Assembly (NCBI GenBank): GCA_017525225.1
Contig: JAFXTB010000136.1
Span: 1 to 43,563 of the forward strand
Origin: Kiritimatiellia bacterium
Lineage (GTDB): Bacteria; Verrucomicrobiota; Kiritimatiellia; RFP12; UBA1067
DNA length: 43,563 nt
Direction: 5' to 3'
Part shown: one piece after another, positions 31,728 through 39,192 of the stretch
How positions within the stretch are numbered: position 1 is the stretch's first letter
Layout of the letters: each line of letters opens with the position of its first letter
Program-made: the position numbers and the translations under genes
The notes under the pieces: model-generated
Databases searched by the model: none
Told to the model about the DNA's origin: nothing
Seen by the model: the letters and a program-made list of their open reading frames with translations, nothing else

Positions 31728-32902
31728 TTTCCCTTTAGCTTTTCCTTGTGTGAATAGAATGTCCTGACCTTCTCCGCAAAAGCCTTCGAATCCGGGAAGT
31801 TGGATCCGTCAAGCGACTTCGACAGTTCCTCCATCATCGACCGCTGCCTGCCTGTCAGCCGCTGCGGTACCTCGAATACTATGCGCGCAATGAGGTCGCC
31901 TTGCGGGCCGCCCCGCAGGTCCGGCGCGCCCTTCCCGCGCAGGCGCATCAGCTTTCCGTTCGGGGTTCCCGCCGCTAGATGGAGCTGCGCGGTGCCGTCT
32001 GGCGTGGGCACGTCCACCGTGCCGCCGAGCGCCGCCAGCAGCGGCGACACCGGCACGTCCACCGCAAGATCCACGCCATCGCGTTCGAAGATGTCGGAAT
32101 CGCGCACGCGCAGGACCACGTACAGGTCGCCCGGCTCACCGCCGCGAAGTCCGCCGCCGCCCTTGCCGGCAAGCCGCAGCCGCGAACCGGTATCCACGCC
32201 ACGCGGAATGCGGACAGCGAGCTTGCTCGGCTTGCGTACGAGCCCGGCGCCTCTGCAGGTGCGGCATGGCCTTTCGATCACCGATCCCGTGCCGCCGCAC
32301 TTTGGACATGTCTGGCGGACCTGGAAGAAGCCGTTGCCGCCGATGACCTGGCCATGTCCGCCGCATGTGGGGCACGTCACGCGCTTCGCGCCATCGGCGG
32401 CACCGGTGCCGTGGCAGTCGGGACAGGTGGCGGGCAGCGACAGATCGAGCGTACGCTCGCTTCCGAAAAGCGCCTCGTCGAAGTCGACATCCAGCTCCAT
32501 CGTCATGTCGTCGCCACGTGCAGGCGCGTTCGGATCCACTCTCCGGCGGCGGCCGAAGCCACCACCGAACATATCCGCGAAGCCGCCTCCGAGTATCGAG
32601 CCAAGGATGTCGCCCAGATCGACATCCTGGAAATGCGAGAAGTCGCGCCCGAAGTCGAACCCGCCTGGACCGAAGTTCACGCCCTCATGGCCGAACTGGT
32701 CGTAGCGCTGGCGCTTTTCGGGGTTGGACAGCACCTCGTACGCCTCGGACGCCTCCTGGAACTTCTCCTTGGCGGAGTTGTCGCCAGGGTTGCGGTCCGG
32801 ATGGTACTTCATCGCCAGCTTGCGGTAGGCGCTCTTGATCTGGTCTGCGGTGGCGTCCTTGGCGACGCCCAGCACCTCGTAGTAGTCTCTCTTGTCCGCC
32901 AT
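31724..32902 (-). CDS. dnaJ: Chaperone protein DnaJ
   Basis: 392 residues with all parts of a type I DnaJ. The J domain starts at DYYEVLGV and has HPD at 34-36. A Gly/Phe-rich linker follows. Four zinc-binding repeats are at about 157-212 (CPDCHGTG, CPTCGGHG, CPKCGGTG, CRTCRGAG). The C-terminal substrate-binding domains follow (VDLAVDVPVSPLLAALGGTV). It stimulates DnaK ATPase and delivers unfolded clients. It follows grpE by 4 nt; dnaK is not in the window. No CIRCE element was found upstream of the operon, so heat control, if any, is by another mechanism. Confidence 0.97.
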   Translation of the reverse strand: MADKRDYYEVLGVAKDATADQIKSAYRKLAMKYHPDRNPGDNSAKEKFQEASEAYEVLSNPEKRQRYDQFGHEGVNFGPGGFDFGRDFSHFQDVDLGDILGSILGGGFADMFGGGFGRRRRVDPNAPARGDDMTMELDVDFDEALFGSERTLDLSLPATCPDCHGTGAADGAKRVTCPTCGGHGQVIGGNGFFQVRQTCPKCGGTGSVIERPCRTCRGAGLVRKPSKLAVRIPRGVDTGSRLRLAGKGGGGLRGGEPGDLYVVLRVRDSDIFERDGVDLAVDVPVSPLLAALGGTVDVPTPDGTAQLHLAAGTPNGKLMRLRGKGAPDLRGGPQGDLIARIVFEVPQRLTGRQRSMMEELSKSLDGSNFPDSKAFAEKVRTFYSHKEKLKGK

Positions 32903-32906
32903 GGCC

Positions 32907-33644
32907 TCACTCGCCCTTTCCCGACGACACCACGACCTTCGCCTCGCGCAGCACCTTGCCGTTGAGCATCCACCCGCGCGTCACTTCGTTCATCACGTGG
33001 CCCTCCGGAACATCCGGCGAAGGAAGCGTGGCGATGGCCTCGTGGAAACCCGTATCCAGCGGCTCCCCCAGCGAATCGATCGGCGTGGCACCGTGGCTTG
33101 CGAGCATCTTCACGAGATTGTCATAGACGAGCTGCACGCCCTTCACGAACGGATCATCCCTGTCCACGGCCTCGCCCAGCGCGCGAGAGAGGTCGTCCAC
33201 GGTGGGCAGGATATCCTTCAGCACATCGCGGGCGGCGGACTTGAAAAGCTCCTCCCTATCGCGCGCCATGCGCTTGCGGTAGTTGTCGAAGTCCGCCATC
33301 GTGCGGGCGTACATCCCCTTCCAGTCAGGCTCCTGCGGAGGCGCCTCCGCGGCGGCATCTTCTTCCGTCGAAGGCACCTCGGATGTTTCTTCCGCCGCCG
33401 CGGCATCTTCGCCATCTGCGGCACTGGCGGCATCTTCGCCCGCAGCGGCCGAATCTTCCGCTCCATCCGCCTCTGTGTCGGCTTCCGCTTCCATGGCGGC
33501 GCCATCCCCGGCCATGGTGCCGGATCCGGCAGCGTCGCCGGCGGCTTCGGCCATGTCGGCAGCGGCCGCGCTATCTTGGCTGTCGGCCGCCAACCCCTCG
33601 GTACGGGGCATGTCTTGAGTATCTTTTTTCTCCTGGTTGTCCAT
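32907..33644 (-). CDS. grpE: GrpE nucleotide exchange factor with long acidic N-terminus
   Basis: 245 residues from ATG 33644, chosen because AAAGG lies 9 nt upstream; ATG 33653 is less well placed. Residues about 105-240 are the GrpE coiled coil and beta domain (YARTMADFDNYRKRMARDRE, LVKMLASHGATPIDSLGEP, GHVMNEVTRGWMLNGKVLRE). It releases ADP from DnaK. The first 100 residues are a low-complexity run of Ala, Glu, Asp and Gly, longer than the usual acidic extension of 30-60 residues. It is the first gene of grpE-dnaJ-isomerase, with promoter 33675-33703. Confidence 0.93.
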   Translation of the reverse strand: MDNQEKKDTQDMPRTEGLAADSQDSAAAADMAEAAGDAAGSGTMAGDGAAMEAEADTEADGAEDSAAAGEDAASAADGEDAAAAEETSEVPSTEEDAAAEAPPQEPDWKGMYARTMADFDNYRKRMARDREELFKSAARDVLKDILPTVDDLSRALGEAVDRDDPFVKGVQLVYDNLVKMLASHGATPIDSLGEPLDTGFHEAIATLPSPDVPEGHVMNEVTRGWMLNGKVLREAKVVVSSGKGE

Positions 33645-33674
33645 TAGTTCCATCCTTTGCAAAAGGCGAATGGA

Positions 33675-33703
33675 TATTTAACCACACATTCGCCGTCTAG
33701 TCA
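33675..33703 (-). promoter_or_regulatory. Promoter of the grpE-dnaJ unit
   Basis: TTGACT (33698-33703) and TTAAAT (33675-33680) on the minus strand are spaced by 17 bp. This is a housekeeping-type promoter; no heat-shock sigma or CIRCE signature was recognised. Confidence 0.6.
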
Positions 33704-33716
33704 ACTGTCCGATTGG

Positions 33717-34499
33717 CTACTTGCCAAGAATGCCTTTCGCGAGCAGACCGGCTCCATGGAGCGTGAGGGTCGGGTCGATCGTGAAATCCATTCCGGAATC
33801 CTTCAGCACCCACTTCGCGAAGCCGCCCGTGGCGACAAGCCGGAAATCGGCCTTCAGGTTCCTCGCGAGAGTCGAAACGATCTCGCGCACCATGCCTCGG
33901 TAGCCCACCAGCGCGCCGATTCGCATCGCGTCCTCGGTGGACCGGCCGATCTTCGGCACCTTGCCGCCGAGCTTCATCTGCGGCAGCTTGGCGGTACGCT
34001 CGAAGAGGTAGTCGCGCATGAGAGGGAACCCCGGCGCTATCACACCGCCGCGCCAGACGCGATCGGCGGTGATGGCCGCCGCCGTGAAGGCCGTGCCGAA
34101 GTCGCAGACTATGACCGGCGCGCCATAGCGGTCCACCGCCGCCGCCGCGTCCGCCAGGCGGTCCGCTCCGATCGTCTCCGGCTTCGGGTAGTCCAGCCTC
34201 AACCCCTGCGGCGGACGCCGTCCATCCGCGAACACGCGGTACGAGATCGGCGCGAACCTGAGGCCGAGATCCTTCACCGTGAAGCGTTTCCATGCGGCGT
34301 CGGCCCTGGGCACGACGCTCAGGTAGGCGATGCCGTCGATGCAGCCCGCGCCGCGCGCGAGTATCCAGGCGGCATTGCGCGCAGGGGCGCGGTCGACGGG
34401 GCGGTGCCCATCGAAATGCGACACGTGCGACACGCGGCCGTCAGACCAGAGTCCGACGACGGTAGAGGTATTGCCTACGTCTACGACGATGAACTTCAT
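33717..34499 (-). CDS. coaX: Type III pantothenate kinase
   Basis: 260 residues, normal length. It phosphorylates pantothenate in the first step of coenzyme A synthesis. Family features are the phosphate-binding DVGNTSTVVGLW at the N-terminus, GADRLADAAAAV, VCDFGTAFTAAAI with its catalytic-site Asp, and LVATGGFAKWV. It begins 9 nt after the stop of the GH20 gene, so the two are probably cotranscribed. No clear ribosome-binding site precedes its ATG, which fits coupling to the upstream gene. Confidence 0.93.
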   Translation of the reverse strand: MKFIVVDVGNTSTVVGLWSDGRVSHVSHFDGHRPVDRAPARNAAWILARGAGCIDGIAYLSVVPRADAAWKRFTVKDLGLRFAPISYRVFADGRRPPQGLRLDYPKPETIGADRLADAAAAVDRYGAPVIVCDFGTAFTAAAITADRVWRGGVIAPGFPLMRDYLFERTAKLPQMKLGGKVPKIGRSTEDAMRIGALVGYRGMVREIVSTLARNLKADFRLVATGGFAKWVLKDSGMDFTIDPTLTLHGAGLLAKGILGK

Positions 34500-34508
34500 G
34501 TTCGGGGG

Positions 34509-36038
34509 CTACTTCATGGGACCGCAACTTATCCCCATGCCGATAAGGCGGCGGCGCTCCGCGGCGGCGCGCTTCGAGAATTCCGCGAAGTCGCGGTTGG
34601 CGGGCGCGGACCAGAGTATCTCGGACATCGCGAACGCGCGCGGCCACATCCGCCATGCGAGATCGTATCCGTTCCAGAGATATTCGCCCCAGAGGCAGCA
34701 CTGTCCGCCGAGAATGTGCTTGCGGGCCTCCTCGGGCACTCCGCTCGCTGGGTCGAAGGTGTATGCCTTCTCGAGTGAGAGTCCCTTGCCATTGCGCGGG
34801 AAAAGCTCCTCCTCAAGCCCCTGGTGGTTGCTGTAGTAGGTGAGCACATGCGGCGACATCACCATGTCGTACCCCTTCACGGCGCCATCCGCGCCCGAGA
34901 CGTGCTCCGTGCCGGCGCCTTCACGTCCGCCAAGCCTCCAGCTCTGGCCGATGGCCGTCTTGGGGACGTCGCCGCCGAGGATTTCGTCCCACCCCATCAC
35001 GCGCCGACCCTTCTTCGCGAGACGCTCGGCCATGTGGCGCGTGAGCCAAGCCTGCAGGTCGCCGGACTTCTTCAACCCCTCCGCCTTCATGCGCGCCTGG
35101 CACTTGGGGCACTCCTCCCAGCGTATCCGCGGGCACTCGTCGCCGCCGATGTGTATGACGGGCGAGGGGAAGAGTTCGCAGACGTAGTCGATCACGTGCT
35201 CGAGGAAGCGGATGGTGGCATCGTTGCCGATGCAGTAGACATCGGGGAAAATGCCCCAGTCGTCGGCGGCGGCTCCTGCGGGGATGCGCTCCGGGAAGCA
35301 GGCGAACTCAGGATACGAGCCCAGGGCCGACATCGCATGGCCAGGCATCTCGATCTCGGGCACGACCTGTATGTGGCGCTCCTTCGCGTAGGCGAGTATC
35401 TCCCGCACATCGGCCGCAGTGTAGAAGAAAGGTCCGTACTGCTCGGTCGTCATCTCCGTGCTGGCGTACGAGAAACGCTCCTTGCCCCTCTTGAGCGTGG
35501 CGCCGTGCGCGGGCGAGCGGCGGCGCATCGCCCCGCACTGCGTCAGCTTCGGATAGCCCGGTATCTCGAGCCTCCAGCCCTGGTCCTCGGTCAGATGCCA
35601 GTGGAACACGTTGAACTTGTACCGCGCCATCAGGTCGAGAAGCTTGCGTACCGTCTCCTTGCCGAAGAAGTGGCGGCCTTCATCCAGCAGCACCCCGCGC
35701 CAGCTGTACTGCGGATGGTCCACGATCTCCACGCACGGGTAGCGCCATCCTTCGCCCGCTTTCTCGGCGAGCTGCCTCAGCGTCTGCCGGGCGTAGAAGG
35801 CGCCTGCGGGATCCGACGAAGCGACGGATATCCCGGTCTGCGAGATCACGAGCCGGTAGCCCTCCTTCGGAATGGATGCGTCGGTCGAGAAGCTCGCCTT
35901 GACGCCATCGGCGTCTTCGGCGGCGGTGAAGAACCCGTCTCTCTGGACCACCTCGCGAGGCGCGGGCAGGAGCGACAATCCGCCGAACGCCGCGGCGGAT
36001 ACTACGGAAACGATGCAGAGTGAAACTAATCTTTTCAT
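34509..36038 (-). CDS. Exported GH20 beta-N-acetylhexosaminidase
   Basis: 509 residues with a signal peptide (LVSLCIVSVVSAAAFGG). A GH20b N-domain spans about 20-105 (FYARQTLRQLAEKAGEGWRY). The catalytic barrel begins YSWRGVLLDEGRHFFGKE, has HWHLTEDQGWRLEIPGYP and EIEMPGHA, and carries the catalytic pair Asp-Glu in HIGGDEC near residues 299-300. The typical ECPKCQ insert follows. It removes terminal GlcNAc or GalNAc from glycans by substrate-assisted catalysis. A promoter with an extended -10 at 36048-36056 lies directly upstream, leaving almost no leader. Likely cotranscribed with coaX. Confidence 0.95.
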   Translation of the reverse strand: MKRLVSLCIVSVVSAAAFGGLSLLPAPREVVQRDGFFTAAEDADGVKASFSTDASIPKEGYRLVISQTGISVASSDPAGAFYARQTLRQLAEKAGEGWRYPCVEIVDHPQYSWRGVLLDEGRHFFGKETVRKLLDLMARYKFNVFHWHLTEDQGWRLEIPGYPKLTQCGAMRRRSPAHGATLKRGKERFSYASTEMTTEQYGPFFYTAADVREILAYAKERHIQVVPEIEMPGHAMSALGSYPEFACFPERIPAGAAADDWGIFPDVYCIGNDATIRFLEHVIDYVCELFPSPVIHIGGDECPRIRWEECPKCQARMKAEGLKKSGDLQAWLTRHMAERLAKKGRRVMGWDEILGGDVPKTAIGQSWRLGGREGAGTEHVSGADGAVKGYDMVMSPHVLTYYSNHQGLEEELFPRNGKGLSLEKAYTFDPASGVPEEARKHILGGQCCLWGEYLWNGYDLAWRMWPRAFAMSEILWSAPANRDFAEFSKRAAAERRRLIGMGISCGPMK

Positions 36039-36047
36039 GGTGCGGAC

Positions 36048-36056
36048 ATTATACCA
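36048..36056 (-). promoter_or_regulatory. Extended -10 promoter of the GH20 gene
   Basis: The minus strand reads TGGTATAAT. The -10 ends 9 nt before the ATG at 36038, so the transcript would be leaderless or nearly so, and no Shine-Dalgarno is present. Confidence 0.6.
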
Positions 36057-36076
36057 AAAGATGCCGTTTCATGCGA

Positions 36077-37402
36077 CTATCTTCTGGGGGAGAACTCGTG
36101 GCGACCGGCGACGCGCCCGTGCCATACGTCCCACACCTCCACGACGAGCTTTCCGCCTTCCGCGCGCACATCCGTCACCGTAGGGAAATATCCGGGGTTC
36201 ACGATGGTCTTCGCGCCGAAGCGGCGCTCGCCGAGCTCGAAGCCGCCGCCCTCGATCTGCGCCCAGCTGCGCGTGCCGTCCGGCGGATTGAACCTGTATT
36301 CGTGCATGTGGCCGACGATCACGGCCTGCGCACCGGCAGCAGTGAGCAGCGGTCCCCAGTTCCTGAGGCCGTATTCGGTCCACCACATCGGATTGTCCTT
36401 TTCGCTCGCGCGCGGCAGGAGCGGTATGTGGCACGAGGCGAGGATGTACGGGGCGGAGGCGATCTCGGGCCGGGCGAGTACATCCTTGAGCCACGGAGTC
36501 TGGGCTTCGCGGTAGGGCTGGAAGTTGGAGAGCCCCGCGCTCATGGGGTGGTCGTCGGCGCGGTCGTCGCCCGTGTCGAGGCCGATAAGCGCGATGTCGC
36601 CTATGCGCACGGCGAAGTTCCTTCCAAGCTCCCAGTCGCGCGGGGAACGCTCCGTGGGTAGGCGCTTCATGAGGATCTGGTCGAGGTATCTCGCCCACAC
36701 GCCCCTGTTCTCATGGTTGCCGTTGTTGAAGAGAACCGGCGTTTTGGAGGCATACCCAGGCGCGGGCTGCAGGAGAAGCGCCTCCACGGCCGTCTCTACG
36801 GTCTCACAGGCGTTGAGCGCGTCGCCGTTCCAGAGGATGGCAGAAGGTTTCAGCTCTGCGAGCTTCGCCATCACCATGCCCAGGGCGGGACGGTTCATGT
36901 GCGTGTCGTTGATCACGCAGAAATGCGAAGGCGTACGTGGGCCGAGCGTCATGAATGAATGTACTGAGCTTTCCTCCGTCTCGTAGCGCATGCGCTTGTT
37001 GCGGCGGTAGTCGATACGCTCGGCCCTTATGCGGTACCAGTATCGCGTCGATGGCTTAAGGCCCGTGAGCCGCACTTGGAGGACACGCTCGTGGAAACCC
37101 GTGAGCCCGTATCCACCGCACGTGAAACGTCTGGCATTGGACATATCGGGCGACTCCGACACGTCCACCCAACCGTTCGCCATCGCGGTGACGCTCCACA
37201 CGATGCCCATCGAAGTCTCAGCCGGGGCCTGGAGCATCGGCATGGACTCTATGAGTCCGCTCGTCTGCTGCCGCCTGAACGCGACCGCGTCCGCGGCCAC
37301 GGCCGCCTTCGCCGCCTCTTCAGCCGTAGATGCGGCGGCGGCCCGCACGAGGCCCGCCGCCGCAAAAAGCGCGGACCCTCCTATGAAATCGCGTCTGTTC
37401 AT
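36077..37402 (-). CDS. Tat-exported metallophosphoesterase with Fn3-like N-domain
   Basis: 441 residues. A twin-arginine signal (MNRRDFIGGSALFAAAGLV) opens the protein. Residues about 60-155 resemble the fibronectin-like N-domain of purple acid phosphatases (VRLTGLKPSTRYWYRIRAER). The calcineurin-like metal motifs follow in order: INDTHMN, WNGDALN, NNGNHENRG, ASCHIPLL and VGHMHEYR. It should be a periplasmic phosphatase or phosphodiesterase. GGGG-containing sequence about 10 nt upstream of ATG 37402 serves as a ribosome-binding site. It is separated from deoC by 144 bp containing a palindrome, and from the GH20 gene by 38 bp with its own -10. Confidence 0.9.
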   Translation of the reverse strand: MNRRDFIGGSALFAAAGLVRAAAASTAEEAAKAAVAADAVAFRRQQTSGLIESMPMLQAPAETSMGIVWSVTAMANGWVDVSESPDMSNARRFTCGGYGLTGFHERVLQVRLTGLKPSTRYWYRIRAERIDYRRNKRMRYETEESSVHSFMTLGPRTPSHFCVINDTHMNRPALGMVMAKLAELKPSAILWNGDALNACETVETAVEALLLQPAPGYASKTPVLFNNGNHENRGVWARYLDQILMKRLPTERSPRDWELGRNFAVRIGDIALIGLDTGDDRADDHPMSAGLSNFQPYREAQTPWLKDVLARPEIASAPYILASCHIPLLPRASEKDNPMWWTEYGLRNWGPLLTAAGAQAVIVGHMHEYRFNPPDGTRSWAQIEGGGFELGERRFGAKTIVNPGYFPTVTDVRAEGGKLVVEVWDVWHGRVAGRHEFSPRR

Positions 37403-37474
37403 ACGTTTCCCCTTTCCTTACCCATGATTCTACCGGCATCAAAGCTCCCGCCATCCGTCAACGACACTGGGCGC

Positions 37475-37496
37475 GAAATTGGAAAATTCCAAATTC
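37475..37496. promoter_or_regulatory. Imperfect palindrome between deoC and the metallophosphoesterase gene
   Basis: GAAATTGGAA and TTCCAAATTC flank a 2-nt centre, with one mismatched pair across the 22 bp. The AT-rich block stands out in GC-rich surroundings and could be an operator. The hairpin loop would be too tight for a classical terminator. Confidence 0.4.
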
Positions 37497-37546
37497 GAGC
37501 CCACAAGGCGTTTGTGCGACTTTGGCGGGGGTATGTATCCGAACCG

Positions 37547-38239
37547 TCAAACCTTCGTCCGGGCGAATTCGGCCAGTATCTCCACTCCGGCAGAGCAGCC
37601 CAGACGCGTGGCACCGGCCTCAAGGAGCGCAAGGGCGACCGCAAGCGTGCGTATGCCACCGGCAGCCTTGACGCCCATCTCCGGCCCCACCACTCGGCGC
37701 ATGAGCCTTACATCGTGCACGGTTGCCCCGCCCGTACCGAAACCGGTGGAGGTCTTCACGAAATCGAATCCGGCCGCCTTGGCCATCCGGCACGCCTTCT
37801 CCTTCTCGCGGTCGGTGAGATAGCAGCATTCTATTATCAGCTTGGACACCGCCCCCTTCCGCGCGCGGCAGATGGCAGCCCATCCTGACAGGTCGCGTCG
37901 CAGCTGCCGGGCATCGCCATGCCTGAGCCTCTGCACATCGATCACGAAGTCGATGTCAAGCGCGCCTGCGGCGAGCGCAGCCTCGGCCTCTGCGACAGCC
38001 GCCGCTACGGTCCCCTGGCCAAGAGGGAAGTTGACAACCGTGCCCACGCGCACGCGGCTTCGTGCCAGCAACCGCACGGCCAGCGGCACCTGGCACGGGT
38101 TCACCATGGCGCATGCGAAGCGATGTCGCCGGGCCTGGGCACACAGCTTCTCCACCGCATCGGCCGGACCGGTCGCCTTCAGGAACGTATGGTCGATCAT
38201 CGCCGCAAGGCCGGCCTTGTCCAGCTTCGCCAGGTCCAT
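37547..38239 (-). CDS. deoC: Deoxyribose-phosphate aldolase
   Basis: 230 residues. ATG 38239 has GGGAG 8 nt upstream. It cleaves 2-deoxyribose 5-phosphate to glyceraldehyde 3-phosphate and acetaldehyde. Family motifs are MIDHTFLKATGPADAVEKLC, CAMVNPCQVPLA, GTVVNFPLGQG, the Schiff-base lysine in DFVKTSTGFGTGGAT (about residue 160) and VKAAGGIRT. It follows ribokinase by 21 nt and is last in the operon that begins with the Gfo/Idh/MocA gene. With the kinase it forms a plausible pentose entry into glycolysis. Confidence 0.93.
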   Translation of the reverse strand: MDLAKLDKAGLAAMIDHTFLKATGPADAVEKLCAQARRHRFACAMVNPCQVPLAVRLLARSRVRVGTVVNFPLGQGTVAAAVAEAEAALAAGALDIDFVIDVQRLRHGDARQLRRDLSGWAAICRARKGAVSKLIIECCYLTDREKEKACRMAKAAGFDFVKTSTGFGTGGATVHDVRLMRRVVGPEMGVKAAGGIRTLAVALALLEAGATRLGCSAGVEILAEFARTKV

Positions 38240-38260
38240 GTGGTCCGCTCCCTTCCTTCG

Positions 38261-39160
38261 TCAGACCACTTCGCGGCGGAACGGCACCGAGGACTGCGCT
38301 CCAGGGCGGGTGACGGATATCGCCGCGGCCTTCTGCGCGAACTCCACGGCCTCGTCGCACGGCAGGCCTTCCGCCAGCGCCACGGCGAAAGCACCGTTGA
38401 ACGTGTCGCCGGCGGCAACGGCATCGACGGCCTTCACCTTGCGGCAGGGGAACAGACAGTCAGAGTCGCCGCACCAGCAGCCCCGGGCCCCCATCGTCAC
38501 AAGCACGTGCCTGACGCCCTTTCGCATCAACGCCGCCGTCGCACGGCGGGCCGAGGCGGCATCCACTACCTGCACGCCTGTGAGCAGGCCGGCCTCCGTC
38601 TCGTTGGGGGTGATCCAGTCGACAAGCCGAAGCAGAGCCGGGGGCAGACGACGGGCGGGCGCCGGGTTGAGTATCACGGGTACGCCCGCGTCATGCGCGG
38701 TCTTGGCCGCCCACAGCACCGTTTCGACGGGCGTCTCAAGCTGCATCAGCAGGGCGGCGGCGGAGCGGATGTCGCCGGCGAACGGTTCAACATCTGCGGG
38801 GGAAAGCGTACCGTTGGCGCCAAGCGCCACGGAGATGCAGTTCTGTCCATGCCGATCCACAAGGATCAGCGCCGTACCGGACGGTTCGCGGGCGTCCACC
38901 ACCAGGCGGGCATCGATGCCATCCTTGCGCATCCTGGCGGCGCAATCGCGTCCGAAGAGATCATTTCCCACCTTTGCGATGAACACGCAGGAGCGACGCC
39001 TCGCGGAGAGGCGCGCCACGGCCACGGCCTGGTTCGCGCCCTTGCCGCCGGGATTCATCATGAAGGTCCCTCCTGAGACCGTCTCGCCGGGCACGGGGAT
39101 CTTGCTTCCGGTGATCACCATGTCCGTGTTGGTGGAACCAAGTACCACTATCTTCTTCAT
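38261..39160 (-). CDS. rbsK: Ribokinase-type PfkB sugar kinase
   Basis: 299 residues. ATG 39160 has GGAGG 6 nt upstream, one of the best ribosome-binding sites in the window. PfkB signatures are NPGGKGANQAVAVARL (about 36-51) and DAVAAGDTFNGAFAVAL, with the catalytic Asp near 248. The ribokinase start LGSTNTDMVITGSKIPVPGE is conserved, which favours ribose or deoxyribose over fructose or adenosine. Ribokinase next to deoxyribose-phosphate aldolase fits use of pentoses released from nucleosides or glycosides. It lies 32 nt after the DUF1080 gene. Confidence 0.92.
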   Translation of the reverse strand: MKKIVVLGSTNTDMVITGSKIPVPGETVSGGTFMMNPGGKGANQAVAVARLSARRRSCVFIAKVGNDLFGRDCAARMRKDGIDARLVVDAREPSGTALILVDRHGQNCISVALGANGTLSPADVEPFAGDIRSAAALLMQLETPVETVLWAAKTAHDAGVPVILNPAPARRLPPALLRLVDWITPNETEAGLLTGVQVVDAASARRATAALMRKGVRHVLVTMGARGCWCGDSDCLFPCRKVKAVDAVAAGDTFNGAFAVALAEGLPCDEAVEFAQKAAAISVTRPGAQSSVPFRREVV

Positions 39161-39192
39161 CTCTAGCCTCCTGCCGGCTGCGATCCTTCACT

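Noticed and set aside
33645-33716. CIRCE heat-shock operator ahead of grpE
   Set aside because: No TTAGCACTC-type inverted repeat is present; only a housekeeping-type promoter is visible.
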